Below, in pieces: positions 1-7,018 of a stretch of DNA of 14,379 nucleotides (positions within the stretch are counted from its first letter, which is position 1; every line of letters starts with the position of its first letter). Source of the DNA: CAJBLF01 sp964495905 (GTDB lineage: Bacteria; Patescibacteriota; Gracilibacteria; Absconditabacterales; Absconditicoccaceae). The stretch spans positions 1 through 14,379 of the forward strand of contig CAZBWN010000081.1 of assembly GCA_964495905.1 (NCBI GenBank), read 5' to 3'. Position numbers and translations under genes: made by a program. Below the pieces are notes generated by a model that did not search any database, had not been told where the DNA came from, and worked only from the letters and a program-made list of their open reading frames with translations.

Positions 1-722
1 CTATCGGCAACAACGAATTTTCTTACTCAGAAAGAATCGCTCTTTGATCTGTAGGAAAAATTTTCGTTCCGAATCTGATCAGAGGAAGTCTCTCCGATCT
101 CGAATGAGGTTCAGAAATAAGTTTCGAAGAAGTAATGAATGGAAAAATAATAAGCTGCACCTGACTCAAAAATTTTGTTCATATGACCTACAAAGGGGTA
201 CCTACCTATATTTTTGACAATCACAATCACGCACTTTTTTTTCGATACCGACATACAAAACAATTAATGGCCCCCTTGAGAAAGGGGGATGAAAGGGGAT
301 TTATTTCAGAAGATATGAAACCCTTTGCTGTAATTCACATTGATCAGCATGCAGATACAAAAGAGAATAAGAATAGTTTCAACGCAAAATATGCCTCGCA
401 CCAAGAGGTGCTCAATTTTACGAACTGTGCTTGCAATGTAGGTAATTTCATCACCTCTGCCAAAGACGCAGGCATCATAGACGAAGTCATCCAGATCAGA
501 ACTGACTACGCACTGCACAATATGCAAGATTTAGACTTTCAGAAGTATAATTATATCCTAGATATCGATGTAGATTTTTGGGTAAAAAAAGAGGTTACCT
601 CACAAGATATTGAGATTATCCAAAAATTAATAAAAAATTCTTGCCTCATAACTATAGCCACTTCGCCCTATTTCATAGACCAGAAGGAAGCAATCGAAAT
701 CATCAAGAAGATTTTGCAGTAG
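1..722 (+). CDS. UPF0489 / peptide-arginase-like protein, 5' end outside the window
   Basis: The frame is open from base 3 to the TAG at 720-722 if TGA is glycine; TGA codons lie at 45, 105 and 162. From residue M at 183 the protein carries the UPF0489 signatures: PTYIFDNHNHALFF, then HIDQHAD, NVGNFI, and DIDVDFW. The Asp/His-rich HIDQHAD and DIDVDFW motifs are the arginase-fold metal ligands known for this family, some members of which act on arginine in peptides; the substrate here is unknown. Under the standard code the gene would start at 183, but the 60 codons upstream contain no TAA or TAG and read like protein (for example ISFEEVMNGKIIS, LKNFVHM), so I infer a longer protein entering from the left. 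The part after 183 uses no TGA. The family call is fairly sure; the N-terminal extension is moderately sure. Confidence 0.75.
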
Positions 723-724
723 TA

Positions 725-752
725 TTGACTTTAAAAGTAAAATATGTATAAA
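725..752 (+). promoter_or_regulatory. Sigma70-type promoter of the 776-1219 gene
   Basis: TTGACT at 725-730 and TATAAA at 747-752 are separated by 16 bp. Transcription would begin near 759, so the mRNA would start almost at the A-rich leader and have a 5' untranslated region of about 17 nt. Confidence 0.6.
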
Positions 753-757
753 AACAT

Positions 758-775
758 AAACCAAAAACAAAAAAC
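758..775 (+). promoter_or_regulatory. A-rich AACCAAAAAC leader before the start codon
   Basis: AAACCAAAAACAAAAAAC runs directly up to the ATG at 776. No Shine-Dalgarno-like purine block is present. The same motif precedes the genes starting at 2085 (reverse), 3801 and 5337 and no other gene in the window, so it probably helps translation initiation. Confidence 0.5.
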
Positions 776-1219
776 ATGTATCCATTAGAAAACCATTTAT
801 GTAATCAGCTAGATTTAACTCTAGCATTTAAAATCATCACGCTATCTCTCGCTGAGTCAAATAGAAAAGATGATGATTTATTAAAAGTTGATGGCATAAA
901 AAAAATGTCCACAGAAAATCTTTTGGAAGAAAAATTTGAAATATCGTTCCAAAAAACCAGAGTAACTTGCACAGTTATATTCAAATGTGTAATACAAGAT
1001 TTGAGTATAAAATATGCGGTAAATCATGGTATGCCAAGGTTTTATTATCAGGGTGTGGAGGAAATTAATTTTGAATCAAAAAACGAAACCGCAGTACAAG
1101 AAATGCAAGGAAGATTTGAAAAATGCCTTAAAAAAATAGAAAGTGAGGCCGAAGAAGCACAAATAATACCAACATCTCTCATCTCTAATATTACCTTAAG
1201 AAGTAATAAAAGAGGTTAA
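776..1219 (+). CDS. Hypothetical protein, 147 aa, free of TGA codons
   Basis: I do not recognise this protein. It is acidic and mixed in character, starts MYPLENHLCNQL, has no signal peptide or membrane helix, and ends in a charged helix-like stretch (EMQGRFEKCLKKIESEAEEAQ, about residues 108-128) followed by a basic tail. It has its own promoter (725-752), the A-rich leader, a TAA stop and an intrinsic terminator 15 nt after the stop, so it is a monocistronic unit and very likely a real gene. It has only about five glycines, so the lack of TGA is not informative by itself, but it shares the leader with the other TGA-free genes. Function unknown. Confidence 0.65.
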   Translation: MYPLENHLCNQLDLTLAFKIITLSLAESNRKDDDLLKVDGIKKMSTENLLEEKFEISFQKTRVTCTVIFKCVIQDLSIKYAVNHGMPRFYYQGVEEINFESKNETAVQEMQGRFEKCLKKIESEAEEAQIIPTSLISNITLRSNKRG

Positions 1220-1234
1220 AGAATAAAACAATAC

Positions 1235-1266
1235 AGAGGCCTGCGTTTTCGCACCTCTTTTTTTTA
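1235..1266 (+). terminator. Intrinsic terminator of the 776-1219 gene
   Basis: AGAGG (1235-1239) pairs with CCTCT (1254-1258) and TGCG (1242-1245) with CGCA (1250-1253) around a TTTT loop, with a CC bulge. A run of Ts follows the stem. Confidence 0.75.
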
Positions 1267-1326
1267 TTTTTAGTTTTTAAAAAAATACAAAGCTAATATC
1301 ATCATAACCACTCATTTTAGAAAATT

Positions 1327-1490
1327 GAAAGGGAATCGTAAATAAAGAAGCAGTCAATGCTCTTTTCGTTCTTTATAAGATGTCCGAGCTGGGTACATTC
1401 TAAAAAAGCAAACTGAATGGTGTAGCGAGTTTTATAAAGAACTAGACCTTTTGCATACTTTTGGGTCAATGCCAAAAGTATGTCTGCGAA
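1327..1490. repeat. Structured intergenic repeat, copy 1 (two hairpins)
   Basis: Nearly the same ~165-bp sequence occurs at 6787-6953. Copy 1 has a long-range stem GTTCTTTATAA (1368-1378) with TTATAAAGAAC (1432-1442) enclosing about 53 nt, and a second hairpin CATACTTTTGG (1454-1464) with CCAAAAGTATG (1472-1482), loop GTCAATG. The two copies share long identical blocks, such as AAGAAGCAGTCAATGCTCTT and the whole second hairpin, but differ at the inner end of the first stem in a way that keeps pairing. No open reading frame fits. It fills most of the gap between the two facing terminators at 1235 and 1528. Its layout resembles structured intergenic repeats seen in other bacteria, but I cannot name a family. 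Confidence 0.85.
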
Positions 1491-1527
1491 GCAAAAAAAA
1501 TATTATTTTGAAAAAATATAAAAAATT

Positions 1528-1557
1528 AAAAAAACTCCCCGGGAAACCGGAGAGCGC
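1528..1557 (-). terminator. Intrinsic terminator of the reverse gene 1561-2085
   Basis: On the reverse strand CTC-t-CCGG, loop TTTC, CCGG-g-GAG (1535-1554) is followed by seven Ts (1528-1534). It begins a few bases after the TGA that ends 1561-2085. Confidence 0.75.
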
Positions 1558-1560
1558 ATT

Positions 1561-2085
1561 TCAATAACAATACTGTTCAAATGTTTCATGCATTGTACAA
1601 ACAATCGTAGCTTCATTTTCCAAAATCTTATAAATTTCCAGATTTTGTTCTGAACGAAATACAGAATTAAAAATTTTTTTCAATGTAAATCCACAATCTT
1701 TGGGGATATTCTGTTCACCAAAGAGCAACACTAATTGACCATCCAAATCATGGACACCATATCCATCTATGAATCCTGTAAGTGTAGTATGGGGAAGAAA
1801 TAATAAACATTCTTCACGAACAATTTCAAGAACTTTTTTGAAATCAGACTTAGGGATTTTATACGAAGTAAATTCAGAATGTGTAATCTGAAAGCTACGA
1901 CCACTGAGATTTGGTGTAAGCGTCCCTGTATTCCATTTAACAGTTTTTTCATTCAATGCTTTCAAAAAAGAAAGATTGTCGATTGTCCTCACAGAACTCT
2001 TAGGCTCATAAGTAGTACTGTTCATGTTTACAGATGTTTTGCTTGATCCTTGCAAAGAAGGAAGCACTTGATGTGTTTTTTTCAT
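1561..2085 (-). CDS. Hypothetical protein, 174 aa, ending on TGA
   Basis: I do not recognise this protein. It starts MKKTHQVLPSLQG, has no signal peptide or membrane helix, and ends TFEQYCY at a TGA (1561-1563). Start choice is supported by the A-rich leader directly upstream and a promoter at 2120-2147. The oddity is the stop: elsewhere in the window TGA reads as glycine, yet here it sits 4-7 nt before a good terminator hairpin, where a stop is expected. If TGA is read as glycine, the frame continues for 42 further codons through the terminator and part of the adjacent repeat to a TAA at 1432-1434, giving a low-complexity Phe-rich tail that does not look selected. Around nine glycines are encoded, none by TGA. 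Gene is real with good confidence; its true 3' end is uncertain. Confidence 0.65.
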   Translation of the reverse strand: MKKTHQVLPSLQGSSKTSVNMNSTTYEPKSSVRTIDNLSFLKALNEKTVKWNTGTLTPNLSGRSFQITHSEFTSYKIPKSDFKKVLEIVREECLLFLPHTTLTGFIDGYGVHDLDGQLVLLFGEQNIPKDCGFTLKKIFNSVFRSEQNLEIYKILENEATIVCTMHETFEQYCY

Positions 2086-2106
2086 ATGTTTTTGTTTTTG
2101 GTTTTT
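2086..2106 (-). promoter_or_regulatory. A-rich AACCAAAAAC leader
   Basis: On the reverse strand AAAACCAAAAACAAAAACAT leads straight into the ATG at 2085. It nearly matches the leaders before 776 and 3801. Confidence 0.5.
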
Positions 2107-2119
2107 ACTTTAAGTGCAT

Positions 2120-2147
2120 ATACTACCCTTTTCCCATTATTTTACAA
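2120..2147 (-). promoter_or_regulatory. Promoter of the reverse gene 1561-2085
   Basis: On the reverse strand TTGTAA (2142-2147) and TAGTAT (2120-2125) are separated by 16 bp. It lies between the end of the guaB1-type gene and the start of 1561-2085, so the two reverse genes are probably separate transcription units. Confidence 0.45.
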
Positions 2148-2165
2148 TATTATTTTTTCCAAAAC

Positions 2166-2196
2166 TATTAGTTATTCACTATTAGTTGTTAGTTAT
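2166..2196. repeat. Heptamer array (TATTAGT / TATTCAC) at the 3' end of the guaB1-type gene
   Basis: Four consecutive 7-bp units, TATTAGT, TATTCAC, TATTAGT, TGTTAGT, run from 2166 to 2193 and reach the TAA stop (2193-2195) of the reverse gene. The same period occurs in three other arrays in the window. Confidence 0.6.
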
Positions 2197-3635
2197 CTTT
2201 TCACCTTCCCATGCGGAGTCCCTTCCGTAAACCCAGAAATAGTCTGTACGCCTACAACGGCCTTGTCAGTGAATTCCTGCAGATTAAGCGCACCTACATA
2301 CGTCATAGACGAACGTAATCCCGTAATGAATTCATCAACGATATCTCAGACAGATTCCATACCTGATTTTATATATATTTTGGAAGTGGATATCCCTTCA
2401 CGGAACATCTGCTTTTTCATCTGTTCGAATTTTGACAGTTTTGCATTTCTTTGACCGACAGCTTTCCTAGATGCCATGCCATAATTTTCTTTGTACATCA
2501 ATCCCTGTTCATCATATTTGATATCACCGACAGATTCCAAAGTAGCGGCAAACAATGTCCCAATCATTACATGATTGGCTCCAGCAGCTAATGCGAGGAT
2601 CATATCTCTCGGAGATTTGATGCCTCCGTCAGCCCAGACAAATCATCCAAGCTTTTTCGCTTCTTGTGCACATTTGTATACAGCAGTGAACTGTGGTCTA
2701 CCGACTCAGGTTTTCATCCTTGTCGTACACATCGCTCACGGTCCGATGCCGACTTTTACACCATTGGCTCATGCCTCGATCAATGCTCTGGTCGCTTCAG
2801 CAGTGATGACATTGCCTGCAATCACCATCGCTTCAGTACCGAATTGCTGTCTGAATTTTTTGATCGTATCAATCATGGATTGCTGATATCCATGTGCAGT
2901 ATCCAAAACAAAAGTCCTGATACCCATATCATATAAGAAAGGGACTTTTTCATCGAACGAATGCACTCAGATGGCAACTGCTACATCAAGCTTTCCATTA
3001 GCATCCAATGTCGGTTGATAGATGCTATTTCTGATCGTATTCTTTTTGGTGAGGATTCATTTCAAGATTCCCTGATCATCGACAATGGGCAATGAAGAGA
3101 TTCATTTCTCGTCCATGAGGTTGAACGCTTCTTCGTCAGAAATTCATATTTTTCATGTGATGAGATTTGATTGTACGATATTGCCGAGAAGTGTGAATTG
3201 ATCGAGTTTTCCCAGGTCTTGAGGTTTGAAAAGACTGATAGCCTTGCCCTGATCATCAATGAGAATCACGCAGTTATGAGCTCTTTTGGTGATAATACCC
3301 AAAGCATCTCTGATGGTATTGCTCGCCTTCACGGTGATAGGGCTATCATATTGGATATCCGCAGATTTGAGAGAACTGATGATTTTCTTGAGCGTCTCAT
3401 TATCCATATCCTGAGGCAACACTGCAAGTCACCCATAACGAGCAAGCGTCTCCGCCATCCTCCTTCCGGAGATAGCATTCATATTTGCAGATACGATAGG
3501 GATATGAGTTCCAAAAGGGACTATAGGAGTCACATCTATCTCTAATCTTGATTTTCCTTGGAAATAATTTTGGAACAAAAATACATCTTCATAGGTAAGC
3601 TCTTCATTTTCATAGAGAGAGTTATTGAATTTCAT
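2193..3635 (-). CDS. guaB1: GuaB1-type IMPDH/GMP reductase family protein
   Basis: The 480-aa frame is continuous if TGA is glycine; eleven TGA codons occur (left ends 2346, 2643, 2706, 2736, 2769, 2967, 3057, 3102, 3144, 3153, 3429). The order is N-terminal barrel part (LTYEDVFL, PIVSANMNAISGRRMAE, ARYG-G-LAVLPQD), a CBS pair (about residues 90-205, PITVKASNTIRDAL ... SSLPIVDDQGILKGILTKK), then the barrel with DTAHGYQ, AGNVITAEATRALIEAG, GIGPGAMCTTRM (Cys303) and VGRPQF, WADGGIK, and YKENYGMAS. ISGRRMAE, VLPQD and CTTRM..GVGRPQF are typical of the actinobacterial GuaB1 branch, one member of which is reported as a GMP reductase (GMP to IMP), rather than of classical IMP dehydrogenase. The gene is divergent from guaB across a 165-bp promoter region. 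Family certain; GMP reductase activity is inferred. Confidence 0.88.
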
Positions 3636-3676
3636 AGAAAAAGAATATTATCAGATAAAGAATTTATATCGGACAC

Positions 3677-3704
3677 ATAATATCATTTTACCTCGATTTT
3701 ACAA
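3677..3704 (-). promoter_or_regulatory. Promoter of the guaB1-type gene
   Basis: On the reverse strand TTGTAA (3699-3704) and TATTAT (3677-3682) are separated by 16 bp, placing transcription start around 3670 and a leader of about 35 nt. This gene lacks the AACCAAAAAC leader. Confidence 0.5.
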
Positions 3705-3728
3705 TAAAATTCTACGATAATAAACCAT

Positions 3729-3757
3729 TTGACATATCATAAGTATAAAACTACAAT
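3729..3757 (+). promoter_or_regulatory. Promoter of guaB-purA
   Basis: TTGACA (3729-3734) and TACAAT (3752-3757) are separated by 17 bp. It lies about 25 bp beyond the divergent guaB1 promoter, so the two purine promoters are back to back and could share regulation. I saw no riboswitch-like fold or clear operator in 3636-3800. Confidence 0.6.
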
Positions 3758-3778
3758 GAACTAATAAATAAAAATTAT

Positions 3779-3800
3779 AAACCAAAAAACAAAAATAAAT
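3779..3800 (+). promoter_or_regulatory. A-rich AACCAAAAAAC leader before guaB
   Basis: AAACCAAAAAACAAAAATAA lies just before the guaB ATG. It matches the leaders before 776, 2085 and 5337; no Shine-Dalgarno block is seen. Confidence 0.5.
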
Positions 3801-5309
3801 ATGAAAACAACAATCGCACTAACGTATGATGATGTCGCAATTCAGCCTGGCTATTACAAGGAAGGATCAGAATTCGATATCTCTATACTACTATGCAAAG
3901 ACCGTGATGGTCATGATTTGATTTTGAAAAAACCATTTTTGTCTGCAGCGATGGATACCGTCACTGAAGTAGAAATGGCAATACACATGGCTCGTGAAGG
4001 TTGTTTAGGAGCAATACATGCCAACCTAACTGCTGAAGTACAAGCCAAACAAGTTACTCAAGTAAAAAGAGCGGAAAATTTAATGATTACTACCCCTATC
4101 CATGTCAATGATACTACAACTATCAGAGAAACAGCAGAGATAATCCAAAAAGTTGGATTTAGCTCAATACCTGTTTTGGACAAGGACGGAAAAATTTTGG
4201 GACTTGCAGTCAATCCCTCAGTTCGTTTTCAGGACGAGAATTACGACAAATCCATTATCACAACTATGGTACAAAATCCCATCATCGTAAAATTATCAGA
4301 TGTGCAGGATGAAAAATTTGGATTTGTGGATCTTGAAAAAGCAAAAAGAATTTTTGCTAAAAACACGCAGAACAACACCAAAGCCTTATTAGTAGCAGAT
4401 GAAAACAATGTTCTGATAGGATTGATCACCTCCAAAGATGTGGACAATCTCAAAACATTTCCTCATGCCAGTAAAGATTGTATGGGAAGGTTACGGGTTG
4501 CAGCAGCAATAAGCACTGATGCAAAAGCTATGGAAAGAGTACGCTTATTAGCAAATGCTGGAGTAGATATGCTCGTCATTGATTCCTCACAAGGATACAG
4601 TGATTATATGGCAAATACTATCAAGGCAATCAAAAAAGAATTCCCAACCATGCCAGTAGTGGCTGGTAATGTAGTGACAGCTGAAGGCGCATTATTTTTA
4701 GCCGAAGCGGGAGCTGACATTATCAAAGTGGGTGTAGGTCCTGGTGCAATCTGTTCTACCAGAAAAATTTCTGGGGTTGGGTTACCTCAATTTTCAGCAG
4801 TTTTAGAGGTATGTGAAGCGCTTCAAAACGATTATCCACATATCGCAGTAATTGCCGATGGAGGGATAAAACACACAGGGGATGTTGGAAAAGCAATTGT
4901 TGCAGGAGCAAAAGCCATCATGATGGGAAATGTATTTTCTGGGACTGATGAAACTCCAGGAGAAATAACAATCCATAAAGGAAGAAAAGTAAAAATTTAT
5001 CGTGGCATGGGAAGTAGTGATGCCATGGAATCTGCCAAAAAAGTTGGTGCTGGAAACAGATACGAACAAAATGGCAAAGTTCCAATCTCGCATGGAGTGA
5101 CTACGTACGTTCCTTACAAAGGAGCAGTTGCCGACATCATCTTTCAATATGCCGGTGGACTAGGAGAAACCTTGAAGCTAACAGGGGCAACAAATTTAGC
5201 AGAATTAAAAAATGCTCAATGGCGCCAAATTACACGTGCAGGAGAAATAGAATCTCATCCTCATGATGTAGAATTAGTCCATGGAGAACCAAATTATCAC
5301 AATGAATAA
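3801..5309 (+). CDS. guaB: Inosine-5'-monophosphate dehydrogenase
   Basis: 502 aa, close to the usual ~490 for bacterial IMPDH, which oxidises IMP to XMP with NAD, the committed step toward GMP. N-terminal barrel LTYDDVAIQPG and PFLSAAMDTVTEVEMAI; CBS pair about residues 95-220 (SSIPVLDKDGKILGL, LIGLITSKDV); barrel with GRLRVAAAI, VIDSSQGYS, AGNVVTAEGA, the catalytic loop VGPGAICSTRK (Cys318), IADGGIKHTGDV, the flap YRGMGSSDAM, and the IMPDH-typical end QITRAGEIESHPHDV. It has a TAA stop and is followed after 27 nt by purA, probably in one operon. Unlike its divergent paralogue it contains no TGA among 43 glycines, which suggests a different origin or expression class. Identity is certain. 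Confidence 0.96.
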   Translation: MKTTIALTYDDVAIQPGYYKEGSEFDISILLCKDRDGHDLILKKPFLSAAMDTVTEVEMAIHMAREGCLGAIHANLTAEVQAKQVTQVKRAENLMITTPIHVNDTTTIRETAEIIQKVGFSSIPVLDKDGKILGLAVNPSVRFQDENYDKSIITTMVQNPIIVKLSDVQDEKFGFVDLEKAKRIFAKNTQNNTKALLVADENNVLIGLITSKDVDNLKTFPHASKDCMGRLRVAAAISTDAKAMERVRLLANAGVDMLVIDSSQGYSDYMANTIKAIKKEFPTMPVVAGNVVTAEGALFLAEAGADIIKVGVGPGAICSTRKISGVGLPQFSAVLEVCEALQNDYPHIAVIADGGIKHTGDVGKAIVAGAKAIMMGNVFSGTDETPGEITIHKGRKVKIYRGMGSSDAMESAKKVGAGNRYEQNGKVPISHGVTTYVPYKGAVADIIFQYAGGLGETLKLTGATNLAELKNAQWRQITRAGEIESHPHDVELVHGEPNYHNE

Positions 5310-5336
5310 ACAAACCAAAAATCTAAAAAAAAACTC
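5310..5336 (+). promoter_or_regulatory. A-rich leader between guaB and purA
   Basis: The 27-nt gap is ACAAACCAAAAATC followed by A-rich sequence ending AAACTC before the purA ATG. There is no promoter in the gap, so here the ACCAAAAA motif is inside a transcript, which points to a role in translation rather than transcription start. Confidence 0.5.
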
Positions 5337-6710
5337 ATGAAAATAGACGTATTATTAGGCCTTCAATGGGGAGATGAAGGCAAAGGAAAAATAATAGATG
5401 TACTGACCCCACAGTACGACATCATAGCACGATTTCAAGGAGGACCAAACGCTGGTCATACGATTGAATTTGAAGGACAAAAACATGTTCTGCATCTGAT
5501 CCCTTCCGGAATATTTCATCCCGGAAAAATAAATTTTATGGGCAATGGAATGGTGATATGTCCTATAGCGCTTATCGAAGAGATCAAAACGCTTACGCTT
5601 AGCAAAGAAATTACCGAAGATGAGATTAAGAAAAGAATCGTGATTGCAGAAAGAGCAAAGCTCATTCTTCCGACACATCGATTACTTGATGCTGCTAAAG
5701 AAGCCGCAAAAGGAGATCAAAAAATCGGTAGCACATTGAAAGGTATCGGTCCGGCATATGAAGATCATATCGGTCGAGATGGAGTATGTGTAGGAGATAT
5801 CAAAACTGTTGGATTTATTGACAAATTTAAAGCACTCAGAGAAAAACATTTTCGTCTGCTTGAATCACTTGGATACAAACTAGATTGGGAAAAACTGATT
5901 GAAGATGAAAACAAATTCATGGCAAGTATATTAGCTATGAAATCGATGCAGATAGTGAACGGTCCGTATTGGATTGATAAGCAACTCAAAGCAGGGAAAA
6001 AGATTCTTGCTGAAGGAGCCCAAGGATCACTGCTTGATATCGACTTTGGAAACTACCCTTTCGTAACAAGTTCAAGCACTATTGCTGGTGGAGTATGTAT
6101 CGGACTCGGTATCGCACCCAACCGCATTGGTAAAGTATATGGCTTATTCAAAGCATATTGTACACGTGTTGGCAGCGGACCATTTCCTACAGAGATGGGA
6201 GGAAAAGAATCTGAAGCATGGTGTGCAAACACCAAACGAGAAACAGAAGTAGCTATGTACTCAAATGCCAACATCAATGATCCAGATAGTGAATTTATGC
6301 AAGGGATTGCATTACGTACAAAAGGATATGAATATGGAGCGACCACAGGCCGTTTACGGCGTTGCGGTTGGCTTGATATGGTAGCTTTGAAATACGCATG
6401 TATGATCAATGGCGTAACCGATCTTGTCATGTCCAAAGCGGATGTACTTTCCGGTTTCGAAACAGTCAGAATATGTAACAACTATTTGATTGATGGAAAA
6501 TTCACGGATGAAATGCCGATGAAAATACCTGAATCATTGGAACCACAGTATACAGATTTCAAAGGATGGAATTGGTTAACAACACCACCAGAAGAAACAC
6601 CATTTATGGAATATCTGAACTATATTGAAGAAGAAACAGGAATTCCCATAAGCATTATTTCTACGGGACCTGACAGAACAGAGATAATACACAAGATTAT
6701 TTTAGCTTAA
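5337..6710 (+). CDS. purA: Adenylosuccinate synthase
   Basis: 457 aa, slightly longer than the usual ~430. PurA joins IMP and aspartate using GTP to form adenylosuccinate, the first step from IMP to AMP. Visible motifs: GLQWGDEGKGK with Asp13 and the GTP loop, GGPNAGHTI with His41, STLKGIGPAYEDHIGRDG, EGAQGSLLDIDFGNYPFVTSSS, TRVGSGPFPTEM, GRLRRCGWLD, and the guanine-binding MSKADVL. All expected catalytic residues are present. It follows guaB by 27 nt with no promoter between, so both IMP-consuming branch enzymes are probably co-transcribed; an intrinsic terminator follows at 6733. It contains 47 glycines and no TGA. The companion enzymes PurB and GuaA are not in the window. Identity is certain. 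Confidence 0.97.
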   Translation: MKIDVLLGLQWGDEGKGKIIDVLTPQYDIIARFQGGPNAGHTIEFEGQKHVLHLIPSGIFHPGKINFMGNGMVICPIALIEEIKTLTLSKEITEDEIKKRIVIAERAKLILPTHRLLDAAKEAAKGDQKIGSTLKGIGPAYEDHIGRDGVCVGDIKTVGFIDKFKALREKHFRLLESLGYKLDWEKLIEDENKFMASILAMKSMQIVNGPYWIDKQLKAGKKILAEGAQGSLLDIDFGNYPFVTSSSTIAGGVCIGLGIAPNRIGKVYGLFKAYCTRVGSGPFPTEMGGKESEAWCANTKRETEVAMYSNANINDPDSEFMQGIALRTKGYEYGATTGRLRRCGWLDMVALKYACMINGVTDLVMSKADVLSGFETVRICNNYLIDGKFTDEMPMKIPESLEPQYTDFKGWNWLTTPPEETPFMEYLNYIEEETGIPISIISTGPDRTEIIHKIILA

Positions 6711-6732
6711 TTTAGATTAAATTATAACATTG

Positions 6733-6761
6733 AGAGCTCCGGTATACCGGGCTCTTTTTTT
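6733..6761 (+). terminator. Intrinsic terminator of guaB-purA
   Basis: AGAGC (6733-6737), CCGG (6739-6742), loop TATA, CCGG (6747-6750), GCTCT (6751-6755), then seven Ts (6755-6761). Confidence 0.85.
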
Positions 6762-6786
6762 GTAAAGACTCAATTTTTAAAAAGTG

Positions 6787-6953
6787 GAAGGGAATCGTAA
6801 ATGAAGAAGCAGTCAATGCTCTTTGGTTCTTTGCAAATTGTCTGAGCCGAGTACATTCTAAAAAAACAAACTGCACGATGTAGCGAGTCTTGCAAAGAAC
6901 TAGACCTTTTGCATACTTTTGGGTCAATGCCAAAAGTATGTCCAGCGAAGCGT
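6787..6953. repeat. Structured intergenic repeat, copy 2 (two hairpins)
   Basis: Second copy of the repeat at 1327-1490, same orientation. The long-range stem is GTTCTTTGCAA (6826-6836) with TTGCAAAGAAC (6890-6900); compared with copy 1 the AT at positions 8-9 of each arm is replaced by GC, preserving all 11 pairs. The second hairpin CATACTTTTGG (6912-6922) / CCAAAAGTATG (6930-6940) is identical to copy 1. It fills most of the gap between the purA terminator and the dCMP deaminase promoter. No coding frame fits. Confidence 0.85.
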
Positions 6954-7018
6954 TAAAAAAAATCTCCGAAGGAAAAAAATAAATATAAAAATGATAAACT
7001 CTTGTAATATTTTTTTTA

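Noticed and set aside
2050..2454. Forward open frames opposite guaB1 (2050-2454, 2575-2886, 3171-3545)
   Set aside because: They are antisense to the well-supported reverse gene and show no recognisable domain; they arise from codon structure on the other strand.
2193..3635. guaB1-type gene as a pseudogene broken by many stops
   Set aside because: All interruptions are TGA, none is TAA or TAG or a frameshift, and they fall on family glycines; TGA glycine explains them.
3636..3800. Purine riboswitch or operator between guaB1 and guaB
   Set aside because: No purine-riboswitch core or clear inverted repeat is visible; only two back-to-back promoters and the A-rich leader are supported.
6053..6481. 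Reverse open frame of 142 codons inside purA
   Set aside because: Antisense to a certain PurA; no start signal or family similarity.
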